A DNA stretch of 64,000 nt from Jaapia argillacea MUCL 33604 (GCA_000697665.1 KL197735.1:35283-99282); one strand, 5' to 3'; shown: positions 1-11,198, counted from the stretch's first letter. The notes: a model not told the origin generated them from the letters alone. A program made the numbers and translations.

Positions 1-1890
1 ATTTTAGATAGCTAGCTATATATGAACATCCCCTGAGTCAGGTCCACATGGTCCACATGGTCCCAGTAGATCCCAGCAGGTCCTAGCTGGCCAAGCTATG
101 CTGCTGCCTGTGGACCTGGGACTTATTGCAATAGATTTGCTGGGGTTTGTTGCAATACACTCCTAGCCATTTGCTGGTATAATTGCAATTATATTACAAC
201 AGCGGCTGGCCGCTGTGGATTCTTGTTCAAGTGAAAAAGCTCTGCTGTTTGCTAGTCCTCAAGCAGTTGTCCATATCAGATCACAGTTCAAGGGTTCTCG
301 ATTATCAGGTGCTATGTGTACACTGGCGCTCCATAACGAATCTTCATGTCCCCATCAGTATTACGGTCGATTCTCCTTGCGGATTCAACAGAGTGAATTA
401 CTCCCCATTTCCCTTCCGAAGCTCAAACACATCCTGTTGAGTGCTCGCCCTATTGCCCCTCCATACCCAACCGAGATTTGCAACACTCTCCTCAGTCAAT
501 CTGACAACACAAGCGAAAAGTCGTCCTCAATATCCCTTCCTATGGATTTGAATTCATTGGTTCACTCAGGCAGAGATTCTTTGGGTAACGGAACCTTGCC
601 GCCTTATCCAAATTCAAAGGACGTATTGCATCCTGAGCTACCAGGCCATCCTTCTCCTGTTCTGATGGGTTCTTTTGGTTCTCGTCAAAACACCAACGAG
701 GAAGTGTTCGACCTGGCTGGCACAAGTTCTCATCTCAGTTTGGGCGCTTTGCAAGCATTCTTTTCGACACCTCCAACCTCGGTTTCGCCTACAACTCCAA
801 CGTTCACATACTTAGCCACTGTTGTTTTCGTCTCATCAGGAGGACAATCAAGCACAACTGCCACCATTGGTAGAACCCTAGCGTTGACAGTACGTCCAAG
901 TTTGGAAGCAACTTCTCAAGCTCCTAGAGGCCATTCCTCGCAAAACACTATTGCCGGGTCTCTCCGCTTAGATGATGGATCTTCTTCCATTCTCACAGGT
1001 GCACCGACCTGTCCCGATCTGCATATGACCAAAGGCAGGACTCCTACCTTGGTTGCGAGATCTCTGGCTTGGCTGCTCAGTCAATATGGGCCACTCCTGA
1101 GAGCCATACTCCAGTCTGCAGCTCCAAGTACAGAAAAGGCCCGCAAAGGGCATTCACCCAATGCTTGGTCTGATTGCCTGAGTCGTCATTCTCCCACTTG
1201 GAATGGGCTGTCTAATCCAGGACAACTTTCACATCCTTGACAACAATCAATGTCCAGCATGAGCTCAACTACAATGATCATGAACACTTCCCCCCATTCA
1301 GATGTCGGATCATATGGGCTCTCGAGATTTCTGGCTAAGAGGATATGCCATCTCACATCTCCAGCTCGATTGCCCAACCTGTGTGAGATTCAGTCAGCCC
1401 AGAACTTAATGTTCGAACCTCTATTGCTTGCATTCTGGATTCTATGCATCAACTCCCCACCCTCAATGTCACACCCAGATGTAGTTGACAACCTCCACCT
1501 CCATTACTTGACACCGAGACATGCTCAGATGGAACTCACCTACTCCTTTTCAACTATGAACCATCACTATCATCAACATACCTCTGCAAATACTCCTTAT
1601 CATGCTTATGGCCTACGATTTTCAATCCTTATCTCCCTTATAATTTGCCCTTGACTTTCCTACTGGACTATATTCCAAAGGGGTTCTGCAGAGATGCAAA
1701 TAAGTCCTGATTGGGAGAGTGGAGGGCTGATGCAGAGTGGATACTCAAGAGTGGGCTATGTGACAGGTGTTTACCAGGGATTGTTACTCTCCAGTATCAC
1801 TCTGTATTGAGTGTGGGAATATGTTTAGCGGAGTTTGAATAGCTTCATGTATCTGTGTAGTTACTCTTTCAGAATTCATCATCATTTTAC
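1..1890. other. Unrecognised left flank with one long ORF
   Basis: No gene could be recognised in this stretch. A plus-strand frame is open from 215 to 1240 (341 codons). It is rich in Ser, Pro, Thr and Leu, has no domain motif I recognise and no convincing splice sites. A second open frame runs 1250-1654. The composition and the position next to a retrotransposon suggest a repeat relic, but a rapidly evolving gene cannot be excluded. A short direct duplication (GGTCCACAT) lies near 41-60. Confidence 0.25.
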
Positions 1891-1972
1891 TGCCTATTCA
1901 CGATCGGCCTCCTCTGAGAGAGTGCCAACTGCGTGAAGTGGGCTTTCTTTTATTTTACTAGCAATCCTCGAG

Positions 1973-1998
1973 ACTCGGCCTCCTAGAGAGGGCCGAGT
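1973..1998. repeat. Perfect 8-bp inverted repeat (hairpin)
   Basis: ACTCGGCC at 1973-1980 is followed after 10 nt by its exact complement GGCCGAGT at 1991-1998. A partial variant of the left arm and loop (CGGCCTCCTCTGAGAG) occurs about 70 bp earlier. The surrounding 1890-2290 segment is more GC-rich than its neighbours. It lies where a 5' LTR or leader of the downstream Gypsy element would be expected, but it does not resemble the 3' LTR at 9792-10196. Function unknown. Confidence 0.5.
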
Positions 1999-2590
1999 AG
2001 CGAGACTTCCCTCGATCGGATCGCGACTAGGTCCTGATCCTCCCCACTTAGGGCATATGCAAAGGCGTGTGCGCTCTGTGGTCGTTCGTTCCGAGACTGC
2101 AGACAGCTGCGGGCTTGGAAGCACGTTCGTACGTGTGTAACGACTACGGGCTACCTATGAGGCAGCCGAGGTCTTCACACCTCAGTGCCGGGGTTCTAGG
2201 CTCGCCAGCCCATCTGACGACACCATCTTCTTCCGTAGTGGCGAAGCAGGTCGATCCCTGCCCATCACACTTACTCTAGCCTCATTATCCAACGAAGGCT
2301 ATAGAGAAGTTAGACGACTACCACCACACCTTCCAATACTACGATTCATCCAATCTTCGCCAGTCTTCTCATCATTATCATTGACTTCATCATCGATCTA
2401 TTATTTTGGACTACCATCCAAAAAATCGGATTATCTCTTGTTACCCATGACATATTCGTCCTCCTCTTCACGCACTTCATCAATCTTAACATCGCCGTCT
2501 ACTTTTGCGTCGCTCTTGCCAAAATAGTACGACGATTAGAGGAAGAATACGTCACTCAGAACCTATAATCAGTTATCTCTTACGAGGTAA

Positions 2591-4189
2591 CCTCTTCATG
2601 TCACTACAGAAGGCCTACCACCATCCAGCAAATTCCTTACCCTTCCCGATCTTTGGACACTTCCTTCCCTTGCCCAGGTCCTAAAAGATCTAGCAGGACA
2701 TGAAGAAAAACGTACATACGATCATATCTACGACACTCTGTGTCTCAGCAGAGCACCTGTTGCAGTTTGGACAGGACCAAATGAACCTGGATATCGATTC
2801 TTACCAGCAGATAAATATCCACCTCACGAAAATCTGCCGAAACTAAGGGAATACCTTAGCCAATTAGCCAAACCAGGTCCTTCAATCCCATGAGTTGCTA
2901 AAGAGAAATCAAGGAGAGGAATCAGTGAATCTTCTCGATCACCACAAAGCACACCAACTCCTCTTTCCTTAGAAGTTCCACGAACATCTACCCCATTAGC
3001 AGCATTTGGAGTATACACTCCCATTATAACTGCACCAGAACAAACATTTGCAGGACCATCCTCTGTATTCGTCCCACAACCAGACCCACATTATCCAGCT
3101 GGTGTACCTATTGTTACACCCATCCCTCATCACTTCAGATCATATCGTCCACCGCCAGCTCGGTCCCCATCCCCTGATCCACCTAGAGGATCTCCTGACC
3201 CTAACCAGGATAACCAACCTGAGGATTCAGACGATGATATGGCAGGAGATTCAAAAGGACCATCATTGGCTCCTCCTACTCCATTCACAGGAGATAGGAA
3301 GAAAACCGCTAAATTCGTCTCTGAAACAAAACTCTTTATTGCTGCCAAACCAAAAGAATTCCCTAATGAATTCTCCAAAATCGCTTTTGTCTTATCCTAC
3401 ATGAAGGATGGACCAGCAGGATCATGGGCGATGAACTGGATCAACAGTTACAATCCAGACACCGAGAACGCTTTAGAGGTTAAAGAGTTCTATAAAACCC
3501 TAGAAAAAGACTTTGCCGAGATCGATAAAGGACGATCCGCTTGCACACAAATCCAGAACCTTAAACAAGGAAGGTTCTCGGTCGACTCCTTTACTGCTGC
3601 CTTCAACGAACTAGCAAGGCATACTGGGTTTAATGATATAGGGCTTATGGAAGCCTATAAAAGAGGACTCAAATGGGATATCCTAGAACAAATTGTTAAA
3701 CTACCGACCCTGCCAGAGAACCTAGCATCTCTCCAGGATCTTGCTGCCAAATTTGAGCTGTTAGAAGAAGCAGCAGCAGCAGAGAAAACCTGGCATGAAG
3801 GAAAAGGGAAGGGACCCATCTATCCTTCTGCTTTCCAAACCAATTGGCATGCTCCATCCACAAACTATAGTCAAGGAGTCCCTATGGATGTCGATGCTGC
3901 CAAAACTGGACAGAAGAAACGATTCAAGAAACTTACTCCTGAAGAACAACTCAAACTTCAAAAGAAAGAAGCATGTTTCTTTTGTCACAAACCTGGCCAC
4001 TTCTCTGGACAATGTCCCTTAAAAAAGGGCAAATCCTTTCGAGCCAGAACAGCTGATGAAACCGAAGAAAACACACAGCCTAGTTCTATTATCGATCAAA
4101 TCAAAGAGTTGGTCACTCAGATCCCAGAAGACGACCAAGGGGAACTTTTCATGGCTATGAAAGATGAGTTCTCCAAATCGGGTTTTTAA
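2591..4189 (+). pseudogene. gag: gag polyprotein of the Gypsy element (nonsense-mutated)
   Basis: One frame reads from 2591, just after TAA at 2588, to TAA at 4187-4189, with a single internal TGA at 2891-2893. The first methionine after that stop is at 3239 and gives a 316-residue ORF. The C-terminal part carries a retroviral zinc knuckle C-x2-C-x4-H-x4-C (ACFFCHKPGHFSGQC, about 3970-4015) that binds RNA during particle assembly. The middle part has the helical retrotransposon-capsid look (PTPFTGDRKK, then W and L-rich helices). There is no in-frame ATG between 2591 and 2891. An ATG at 2598 is one base out of frame, so the true start is unresolved or frameshifted. Confidence 0.8.
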
Positions 4190-7100
4190 GCGCCTAGCAT
4201 CGACAGCAGATGTGAAGGCACAGACTAAGGTTCTTTCATCGGACAATAGATACGCTATATTACACACGGACATTCCCGACTCAATTCGTGTATCCACTCT
4301 GAAGAAAAATGGAATTCCTTCCTTGCGATTTGAAGTGGAACTCATTGGAAAGAACCGAAGCGCTGTAACAAAAACTCTACTCGACAGTGGAGCCACCAGA
4401 AACCTAATCAATACTCGATTTGCTAAAAAGCATTGCATGAACATCCAGAAGCTGGAACGATCCATTCCAGTTTACAACATCGACGACACAGAAAATCGTG
4501 ATGGAAAAATCGAATATTTTGTGGAACTTGATATGAAAATCAAGGGGCCCAAAAATACTTCCCACATCGAAACCAATCGATTCTATATCACCGATCTAGG
4601 ACGGGAGAATATTGTCCTAGGAACCAATTGGTTACACGAACATAATCCAGAAGTCGAATGGCAAAACTTCAATTTAAAATTTACACATTGCCCCAATACC
4701 TGCCGCATACAAGGACTATGCACCGTTCATGCAAAACCATCTGATCGACCTGCCACTACTCTTCGCAAAACCGAACCTGTGCAGGTGTCATACACAGCAA
4801 AACAGGGGGTGTCTTACATCGTTGCAGACCAGGAGTATACTCCAAAATTGGTCCAAGATACATCTTATGTATCACAACAACCTATAAAAAAGAAAGGACA
4901 AGCCTCATGAAAGGCATTCAAACATCCTATTCCGTATTCTTGGTCAACAGAACAGCTGGAACCACTAGACCCACTAGATCAAATAGCCAATGAATGGCAA
5001 CACGAAGGAATTCATACTTATCAAATCATCACTGGTCATCCAGATCCAGTAGAACCAGTCATCCCCAACTATATTCCCCTATCAGAATGACACAAAGTTC
5101 CAATTCCTGCTAGACACGCTGCAGGAATACGAATCCAAGCACATGGGAACAAGTCAATCAAATTAGCATTGAAAGATGCTCAAAAGAAGGGAGAGAAAAC
5201 ATTCAAAGAAATGGTTCCACCTGAATATAAAAAATACCGAAAAGTCTTCAAGAAAAAGGCTTCGGAACGATTCCCAAAAGAGAGAATTTGGGATCATGGG
5301 ATAGAACTCAAGGAGGATTGGAAACCTCACAACTGCAAGACCTATTCACTATCTCCTACGGAACAAAAAGAACTTGATATATTCTTAGAAGAACAACTGT
5401 GAAAAGGATACATTCGTCCTTCAAAATCCCCACTCTCCTCGCCATTCTTCTTCATTGATAAAAAGGATGGAAAATTTCGTCCTACACAGGATTACCACTA
5501 TCTGAATTCACAAACCATCAAAAATGATTATCCAATCCCTCTCATATCCGAATTAATTGATAAACTCAAGAATGCTAAAGTTTATTCGAAATTGGATCTA
5601 CGATGGGGATACAACAACATTCATATCAAGGATGGAGATCAGTGGAAAGCAGCTTTCAAAACAAATTGTGGACTATTCGAACCCATGGTCATGTTCTTTG
5701 GTCTTACCAATTCACCAGCCACTTTTCAAACTATGATGAACGAATTGTTCAAGGATCTTATCGATCGAGGAGTCGTCATCGTATATCTGGACAACATTCT
5801 CATTTTCACAGACACACTGGAGGAACATAGAAGGATAATGCATGAAGTTCTCCACATTTTGGAGGAAAACAATCTTTTCCTCAAACCAGAAAAATGTACT
5901 TTTGAAACATCAAAAGTCGAATACCTTGGAGTAATCACCTCTCACAACCTTGTGGAGATGGATCCCGTCAAGGTTTCTGGTATTCTTGATTGGCCTACGC
6001 CAAAGACGGTCAAAGAAGTCCAATCCTTTGTCAGATTCTGCAATTTTTATCGACGATTTATCAAGGATTTCTCAAAAATTGCACGACCATTATTCAGACT
6101 CACAAAGAAGGATCATACTTGGGATTGGACAAACAAATGTGAAATCGCATTCCAGAACTTAAAGACATCATTTACCTCCTCCCCCACTCTGGTCATGCCT
6201 GACCCTGACAAACCATTCCGCATTGAATGTGATGCATCCGACTACGCTACAGGAGCCGTTCTAATGCAATTGGAATCTGATAACAAATACCACCCTGTGG
6301 CCTACTTATCAAAATTGCTATCTGACGCCGAATGAAACTACGACATCTATGATAAAGAACTACTCACGATCATACGCACTACAGATGCATGGCAACACTA
6401 TCTGGAAGGATGCAAACATATCATCGAAATCTATACAGATCATCGAAATCTGGAGTATTTCACAACCGCTCAGAAACTCAGTCGATGCCAAGCGAGATGG
6501 GCTCAGTTTTTGACTCACTTCAACTTCACGTTGATCCACAAGCCTGGAAAAACAAACAAGTCAGATGGTCTCTCGAGACAAATCGACCATAAGGAGGGGG
6601 TAGAAACCGACAATAAAGATCGCATACTTTTAGGACCCCAACTTTTCTCAAAATCACTCAACGCAAAATCCTTGTTTTGCACCTCTCCTGTGGGACGAGG
6701 AAACACCACAACCAAAAACCCATCTGTTACCTGACAAATCAGGATCAATATTCGACAAGCAATAACTCATATGACACTTACTGGAGATCAGGAGTTGAAA
6801 GAAGAAATCCAGAAGAGTATGGAACTCGACGACGAAGTGTCAATGGCAATCCAACTCATCAAAAAACAAGGACCTCGATCCTTAAGTAAAGGATTGGAGG
6901 AATGGAATTTGGAAGATGGATTAATCCTCTACCAAGGAAAGATCTACGTTCCAAAAAATCATGATCTACGAAGAAAAATTGTTCAATTATGTCATGATCC
7001 ACCAATCAGAGGACATCCAGGACGATACAAAACCCTGGAGATTGTGCAAAGAGACTATTGGTGGCCTGGAATGTCGATCTTCGTCAAAGAATATGTTGAT

Positions 7101-8621
7101 GGATGCACTATCTGTCAATCAATGAAACCTAGAATGCATCCAACCAACGAACCTCTCCATCCAACAGAAATTCCAGAACAACCTTTTGGAACTGTCACAA
7201 ATGACTTCCTCACAGGATTACCAGAGGCCAATGGATATGATGCCATCAACATAGCCATAGACACATCCACCAAAACCACCATCATTACACCCTGCCACAA
7301 AACTGTAGATTCCGAAGGCACTGCAGAAATCCTCTATAACAATGCCTTTTGGCATTATGGATTCCCAGACAAATTAATATCCGATAGAGGACCCCAATTC
7401 ACATCGGCAGTGCTCAAAACCCTTCTTGATCGATTTGGAGTACGATCAGCACTCAGTACAGCCTTCCACCCACAAACCGATGGAACTACAGAAAAAGTCA
7501 ATCAAGAAACAGAAGTTTATCTTTGAATGTTCTGTAATCCAAACCAGAACAACTGGCCATCACTTCTACCAATCGCAGAACTCGCTCACAATACACAAGT
7601 ACACTCTGTCACCAAGAAAACTCCATTTGAACTAATGCATGGGTTCACACCAAACGTCACCCCATCCCTGAAACCAGCACCAGACATTCCCCGAGCACCA
7701 GACATTCCCCGAGCACCAGACATTCCCCGAGCACCAGACATTCCCCGAGCACCAGACATTCCCCGAGCACCAGACATTCCCCGAGCACCAGACATTCCCC
7801 GAGCACCAGACATTCCCCGAGCAGATCTGCGATTAGAACAACTCCGAGAAGCAAGGAAAGAGGCGGAAGCATGTCTCATCATAGCCACAGAAGCTATGAA
7901 AAAACAATACGACAAATATGGAGAGAAGGGACCCCAATTCTCAAAGGGAGATTATGTTTGGCTAGAAGGAACAAATGTTCGAACTGAATATCCTTCTGCC
8001 AAACTATCACCTAAACGCCATGGACCCTTTGAAATCGAAACCATCATAGCCCCCGGAACATATCGACTGAAACTACCGAAGAAATGGAGAATCCATCTGG
8101 TGTTTCATGCAGGGCTTCTAACTCCATACATTGAAACCGATGCACACGGACCCAACTTCACCAAACCTCTTCCAGATCTAGTCGAGGGAGAAGAAGAATT
8201 CAAAGTTGAAGAAATCGTCAACTCAAAATACACGAATCAGAAGACCAAAAAGAATGTCAAGTATTTGGTCAAATGGAAAGGCTATCCTGAATCAGACAAT
8301 ACTTGGGAACCAATCGGAAATCTACGCCACGCATCAGAATACATTGAAGAATTCCACAAGAAGAACCCCAAATCACCTCGCCCAGCCTCCATCTTACTCC
8401 CTGCATTGAAAGTACCAGAAGAACAATGGACTCGTGCATGGATCGATATAGAAGCAAATTGTGCTGCAAGGCAATGCTTCCCTACAGCCCCAGAATTTTT
8501 ACCACAAAATCCCGATCCTAGGAATATAAGAACCCGACTCCTAAACTTCATTCGACATCATTCCACTGTCCCAGTGAAATATCTGTACTCTCAATCTCTC
8601 AAATTCATCCCTCTGTTATAA
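4164..8621 (+). pseudogene. pol: pol polyprotein (PR-RT-RNaseH-IN-chromodomain), six in-frame TGA
   Basis: A single uninterrupted frame apart from TGA at 4908, 5088, 5400, 6333, 6732 and 7524; no frameshift, TAA or TAG was found. Protease: LLDSGATRNLI (about 4380). RT: palm motifs, FFGLTNSPATFQ (about 5695) and an active-site box reading YLDN rather than YLDD (5784-5795). RNase H: IECDASDYATGAVL and YTDHRNLEYF. Integrase: a zinc-binding H...H...CTIC segment (about 7000-7115), then the DDE core with ISDRGPQFTS and the TDGTTEK glutamate. C-terminus: a chromodomain (about 8190-8360, YLVKWKGYPESDNTWEP), thought to target chromoviral integration to heterochromatin. It opens just before the gag stop, in the +1 frame. 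The protein is non-functional as it stands. Confidence 0.92.
7677..7820 (+). repeat. 18-bp minisatellite, eight identical units in pol
   Basis: The unit GCACCAGACATTCCCCGA is repeated eight times head to tail with no mismatch between 7677 and 7820. It encodes (APDIPR)x8 in the pol frame, between the integrase core and the C-terminal chromodomain region. The length is a multiple of three, so the frame is kept. Perfect identity in an otherwise mutated element implies recent slippage or gene-conversion expansion. Confidence 0.97.
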
Positions 8622-8626
8622 CCAAT

Positions 8627-9772
8627 ATGTCCTCTACCTACTCTGACAACAGCTACAATGGTGAGTCTCCCCTCGTCATGTCACTCCCCGACCTTGTTCC
8701 CTCCACCAATTTGCTCCCACCTTACGGGTCTTCTCGCAAAGAAGACAATGATAACTTCAACAGCATCTATTACAACCCCCTGACAGAAGTAAAGAGAGAA
8801 CCACTCTCTCCTCGTATTCCGACCCCCCTTCCTCCCCACGTTCCAACTCCGATTGCCAATCATAAGGCAAACAAATCAACAACCACTATGTCACCTTCCA
8901 CTCCCCTCACTGAACCACTGACCCTCGACAACCTATGGCTCGGTACCAATTTCCGTGCCTCATACAATGTATGGGGAAATACCATTAATAACCATAAATC
9001 ACCATCACCCTCTCCTCCACCCATTCGTCGATCTGGTCATATTCCATCAACCAAATGCTGGAATTGTAACAGGTTCGGACACGAAAAGCGAGATTGCCCT
9101 CACCCTCGTGCCACCAGATCTCGTCCTCACCGATGAACAGCCAAGAAACCCCATTTCCCCACCAATCCTCCTCCTCCTAGTCCCTCCTATCACCCCGAAA
9201 CCCCTGATTATATTTGGAACCCACAACCACTCCCTCCAGTTCCCACTCCAACCCGATCCCCCATCCCTGTTCCAACACCCCCACCTCATCCTTGGACCCC
9301 CCCAGCTGTCATCCCCGCCTATGTCGAACCAGAAGTTGGCCCAGCCTTCACATGACCACCCCCTCCTCTAAAAAGGATGACTGCTTGAGGTCCTAACATG
9401 ATGTTAGGAAACGCACATGCCAAACATCTAGATTTCCTTAATGAAAAGGAAACCCAGGCTTGTCAGGGAGTCCAAGCCGCATTGGAACTCTGGATGACTT
9501 GGGCTAGGTTGCAAGAACAACATGTCAACACAAGAGCTGGCCGAGATTTCCCACAAATCGCTCTTGTCTATCGACAAGCTCCTCCCCCACCAAATGACAA
9601 CCTCTACATCCCTCATACTGTTGACTTCAACGGTCCACTCCCAACCAACAATATACAAACCAATATTAAAGAACCCATTCGACTCCCTGAAATGCCGGGA
9701 CCTTCTTGGGACGAATGGAACAAATTTAGTGGATCTCAACAACTTGCATTTCAGGAGAAATACTGGGCTTAG
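8627..9772 (+). pseudogene. Third ORF of the Gypsy element with a CCHC zinc knuckle
   Basis: This frame starts five bases after the pol stop and runs about 381 codons to TAG at 9770-9772. It is interrupted only by TGA at 9134, 9353 and 9386. The N-terminal part is Pro/Ser/Thr-rich and low complexity. A gag-like knuckle C-x2-C-x4-H-x4-C (CWNCNRFGHEKRDCP) sits around codon 144. The C-terminal part is a more ordered segment with several Trp (LELWMTWARLQ, GPSWDEWNKF). Most Gypsy elements end with pol, so this is an accessory ORF, perhaps a second nucleic-acid chaperone or structural protein. No enzymatic motif was seen. Its function is unknown to me. Confidence 0.75.
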
Positions 9773-9791
9773 AGGGGATAGTGTTACAAAG

Positions 9792-10196
9792 TGTTACGAA
9801 CCACGCCTCAGTAGGACTATTTTTACTTTTCTTTACTTCACTTCGCTCCATCATCCTTTGACTACGGACTACGGACTGCGGACTACGGACTCCTATCTTC
9901 CTTGACTCATCTTGACTCCTTTCTTACTCATTATTACTACGAACTACGGACTGTGCCTACTACGGACTACACTTCTATCCAGTATATATACCTGCCTGTA
10001 TTCACTAATAGTCCCCATCTTGTTCACTTTGTCAATACAAGTCTTTACTTGCATTCCTACAAAGTCTGACTTGGTCTCTATCTGGTTTCCTCTCTTTATC
10101 ATTCTCATACCGCCTCACTCTACGTTGCAACCTAAGTACCATCAGAGAAGTACACCATCTTGACTTCGGTACTTCATTGAAGTAACAACTTTAACA
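9792..10196 (+). repeat. 3' LTR of the Gypsy element
   Basis: It begins TGTTACGAACC and ends CTTTAACA, giving the short inverted TGTTA...TAACA termini typical of LTRs. It lies directly after a purine-rich tract. It aligns along nearly its whole length with the solo LTR at 62976-63413. A TATA-like CAGTATATATACC (about 9978-9990) lies in the middle. A 10-bp near-duplication GTGTTACAAA/GTGTTACGAA at 9781-9800 makes 9782 an alternative start. The 5 bp after it are GCATT; no matching upstream target duplication was found. Confidence 0.9.
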
Positions 10197-11170
10197 GCAT
10201 TGCTCCATCGAAATCCACCAATCCCTCTTGATGGATGTGTCAAATAGTTTGTCTCGACAACCTTCTAAGTCTCACCTCAAGGGTACGACTACCACAGGGT
10301 GGCCGAAGGTGATGTAGACACTATCAACAATTAAGTCTCACTTATTACTCCTCTGAGACAACTCTTCTGTCATTCAGCACAGAATGACAAGGGGTGTTGG
10401 GAGTGTGTGTAGAATACACCAATATCAATCACGCACAATCATGTCATTTGACGCCACCATAGTGAATCGGTGAAACTTTCAGGAGTTTCTTAGATGTCTT
10501 TGGTTTGATTCCATGCATTTACATTATTTTTCGCCCACGAAAGTGTTGGAATCCAGACCTGGTTTGATGGCCGACAGCGGCACATGTCTGGCTCACCTGT
10601 TGCCAAATCTTGCCAATTCCAATGAATTTGCTATTGGAATTCACTGATCCTCAATTTGTCGGTTTTCTGACTTTTTTAGGATAGGTGTGTAGTCCTTCCC
10701 AACTCCTCCACTCTTGGCATCGGTTTCAGCCCTTCATTGTGCAGTATTGCATAGATGCACAACCCTGGTATGCTTAACTAGGTAAAAGGGAAGGTCAGGA
10801 GGCTGCTGAACAGGTCGCTATAGGTGTGCAGGAGGTTTGTCCAGGTGTCAGTGAGCTATGGATCAGAGTCATTTGCTTCAAGCGCGATGAGAAAGGAGTC
10901 ATGGTTTGCTCCAACCTAGAGAAGGACTGATAGTACGGTGATGGTGACTTGAATTTCCTTTGTATGCAGACATTGGCTTCTGTTGTATTTGCTCTCTTGC
11001 ATGTCTATCACTCACTGATTTTTGTTGTGACCGAAATCATAGATGTATCCATACCTTCAGATGATCCCTTGCCTACCGTCTTGTCGATTCCTTGCAAATC
11101 ACCACTTCAAGGTGGTGAACCCAACCGCTCACGGAACATAAATCCTGACAGTGACATGGATACATAATGC
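10197..11170. other. Gene-free spacer between the Gypsy element and the MITE
   Basis: No credible gene was seen. The only ORF longer than 60 codons is at 10949-11167; it has no recognisable motif and biased composition. The segment contains many short TG/CA-rich runs like the repeat block at the right end of the window and is probably old repeat sequence. Confidence 0.4.
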
Positions 11171-11172
11171 TA

Positions 11173-11198
11173 CTGTACATTTTCGACCAACCCGGCGG
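11173..11198 (+). repeat. Left terminal inverted repeat of the MITE
   Basis: 26 bp, exactly complementary to 11525-11550. It is preceded by TA at 11171-11172. Subterminal sequence (TCACAAGTCACAAG) is partly mirrored at the right end beyond the perfect match. Confidence 0.95.

Larger units (their letters stand above)
2591..10196 (+). mobile_element. Ty3/Gypsy LTR retrotransposon of the chromovirus type, inactive
   Basis: In order on the plus strand are gag with a CCHC knuckle, pol with protease, reverse transcriptase, RNase H, integrase and a chromodomain, a third ORF with another CCHC knuckle, a purine-rich tract (AGAGGGGATAG, 9773-9783) and a 3' LTR (9792-10196). Domain order PR-RT-RH-INT-chromodomain defines chromoviruses. 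No sequence matching the 3' LTR was found upstream of gag, so the left end is truncated, replaced or too diverged to see, and the start given is only the first open gag codon. Ten in-frame TGA codons and a damaged RT active site mean it cannot move on its own. Confidence 0.9.

Noticed and set aside
2241-2272. tRNA or SINE head near a GCAGGTCGATCCCTGC string
   Set aside because: The stem is good but the loop has six bases rather than seven, and no acceptor, D or anticodon arm could be placed.
1894-2290. Call of this segment as the 5' LTR of the Gypsy element
   Set aside because: No similarity to the 3' LTR and no matching termini or target duplication, so only a structural note was kept.
2591-9772. 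TGA recoding (readthrough as an amino acid) in the Gypsy element
   Set aside because: Only TGA appears as internal stop, but every host gene in the window that ends in TGA (for instance COX12, both GH28, GH79, APL6) uses it as a real stop. The RT active site is also damaged, so CpG decay explains the pattern better.
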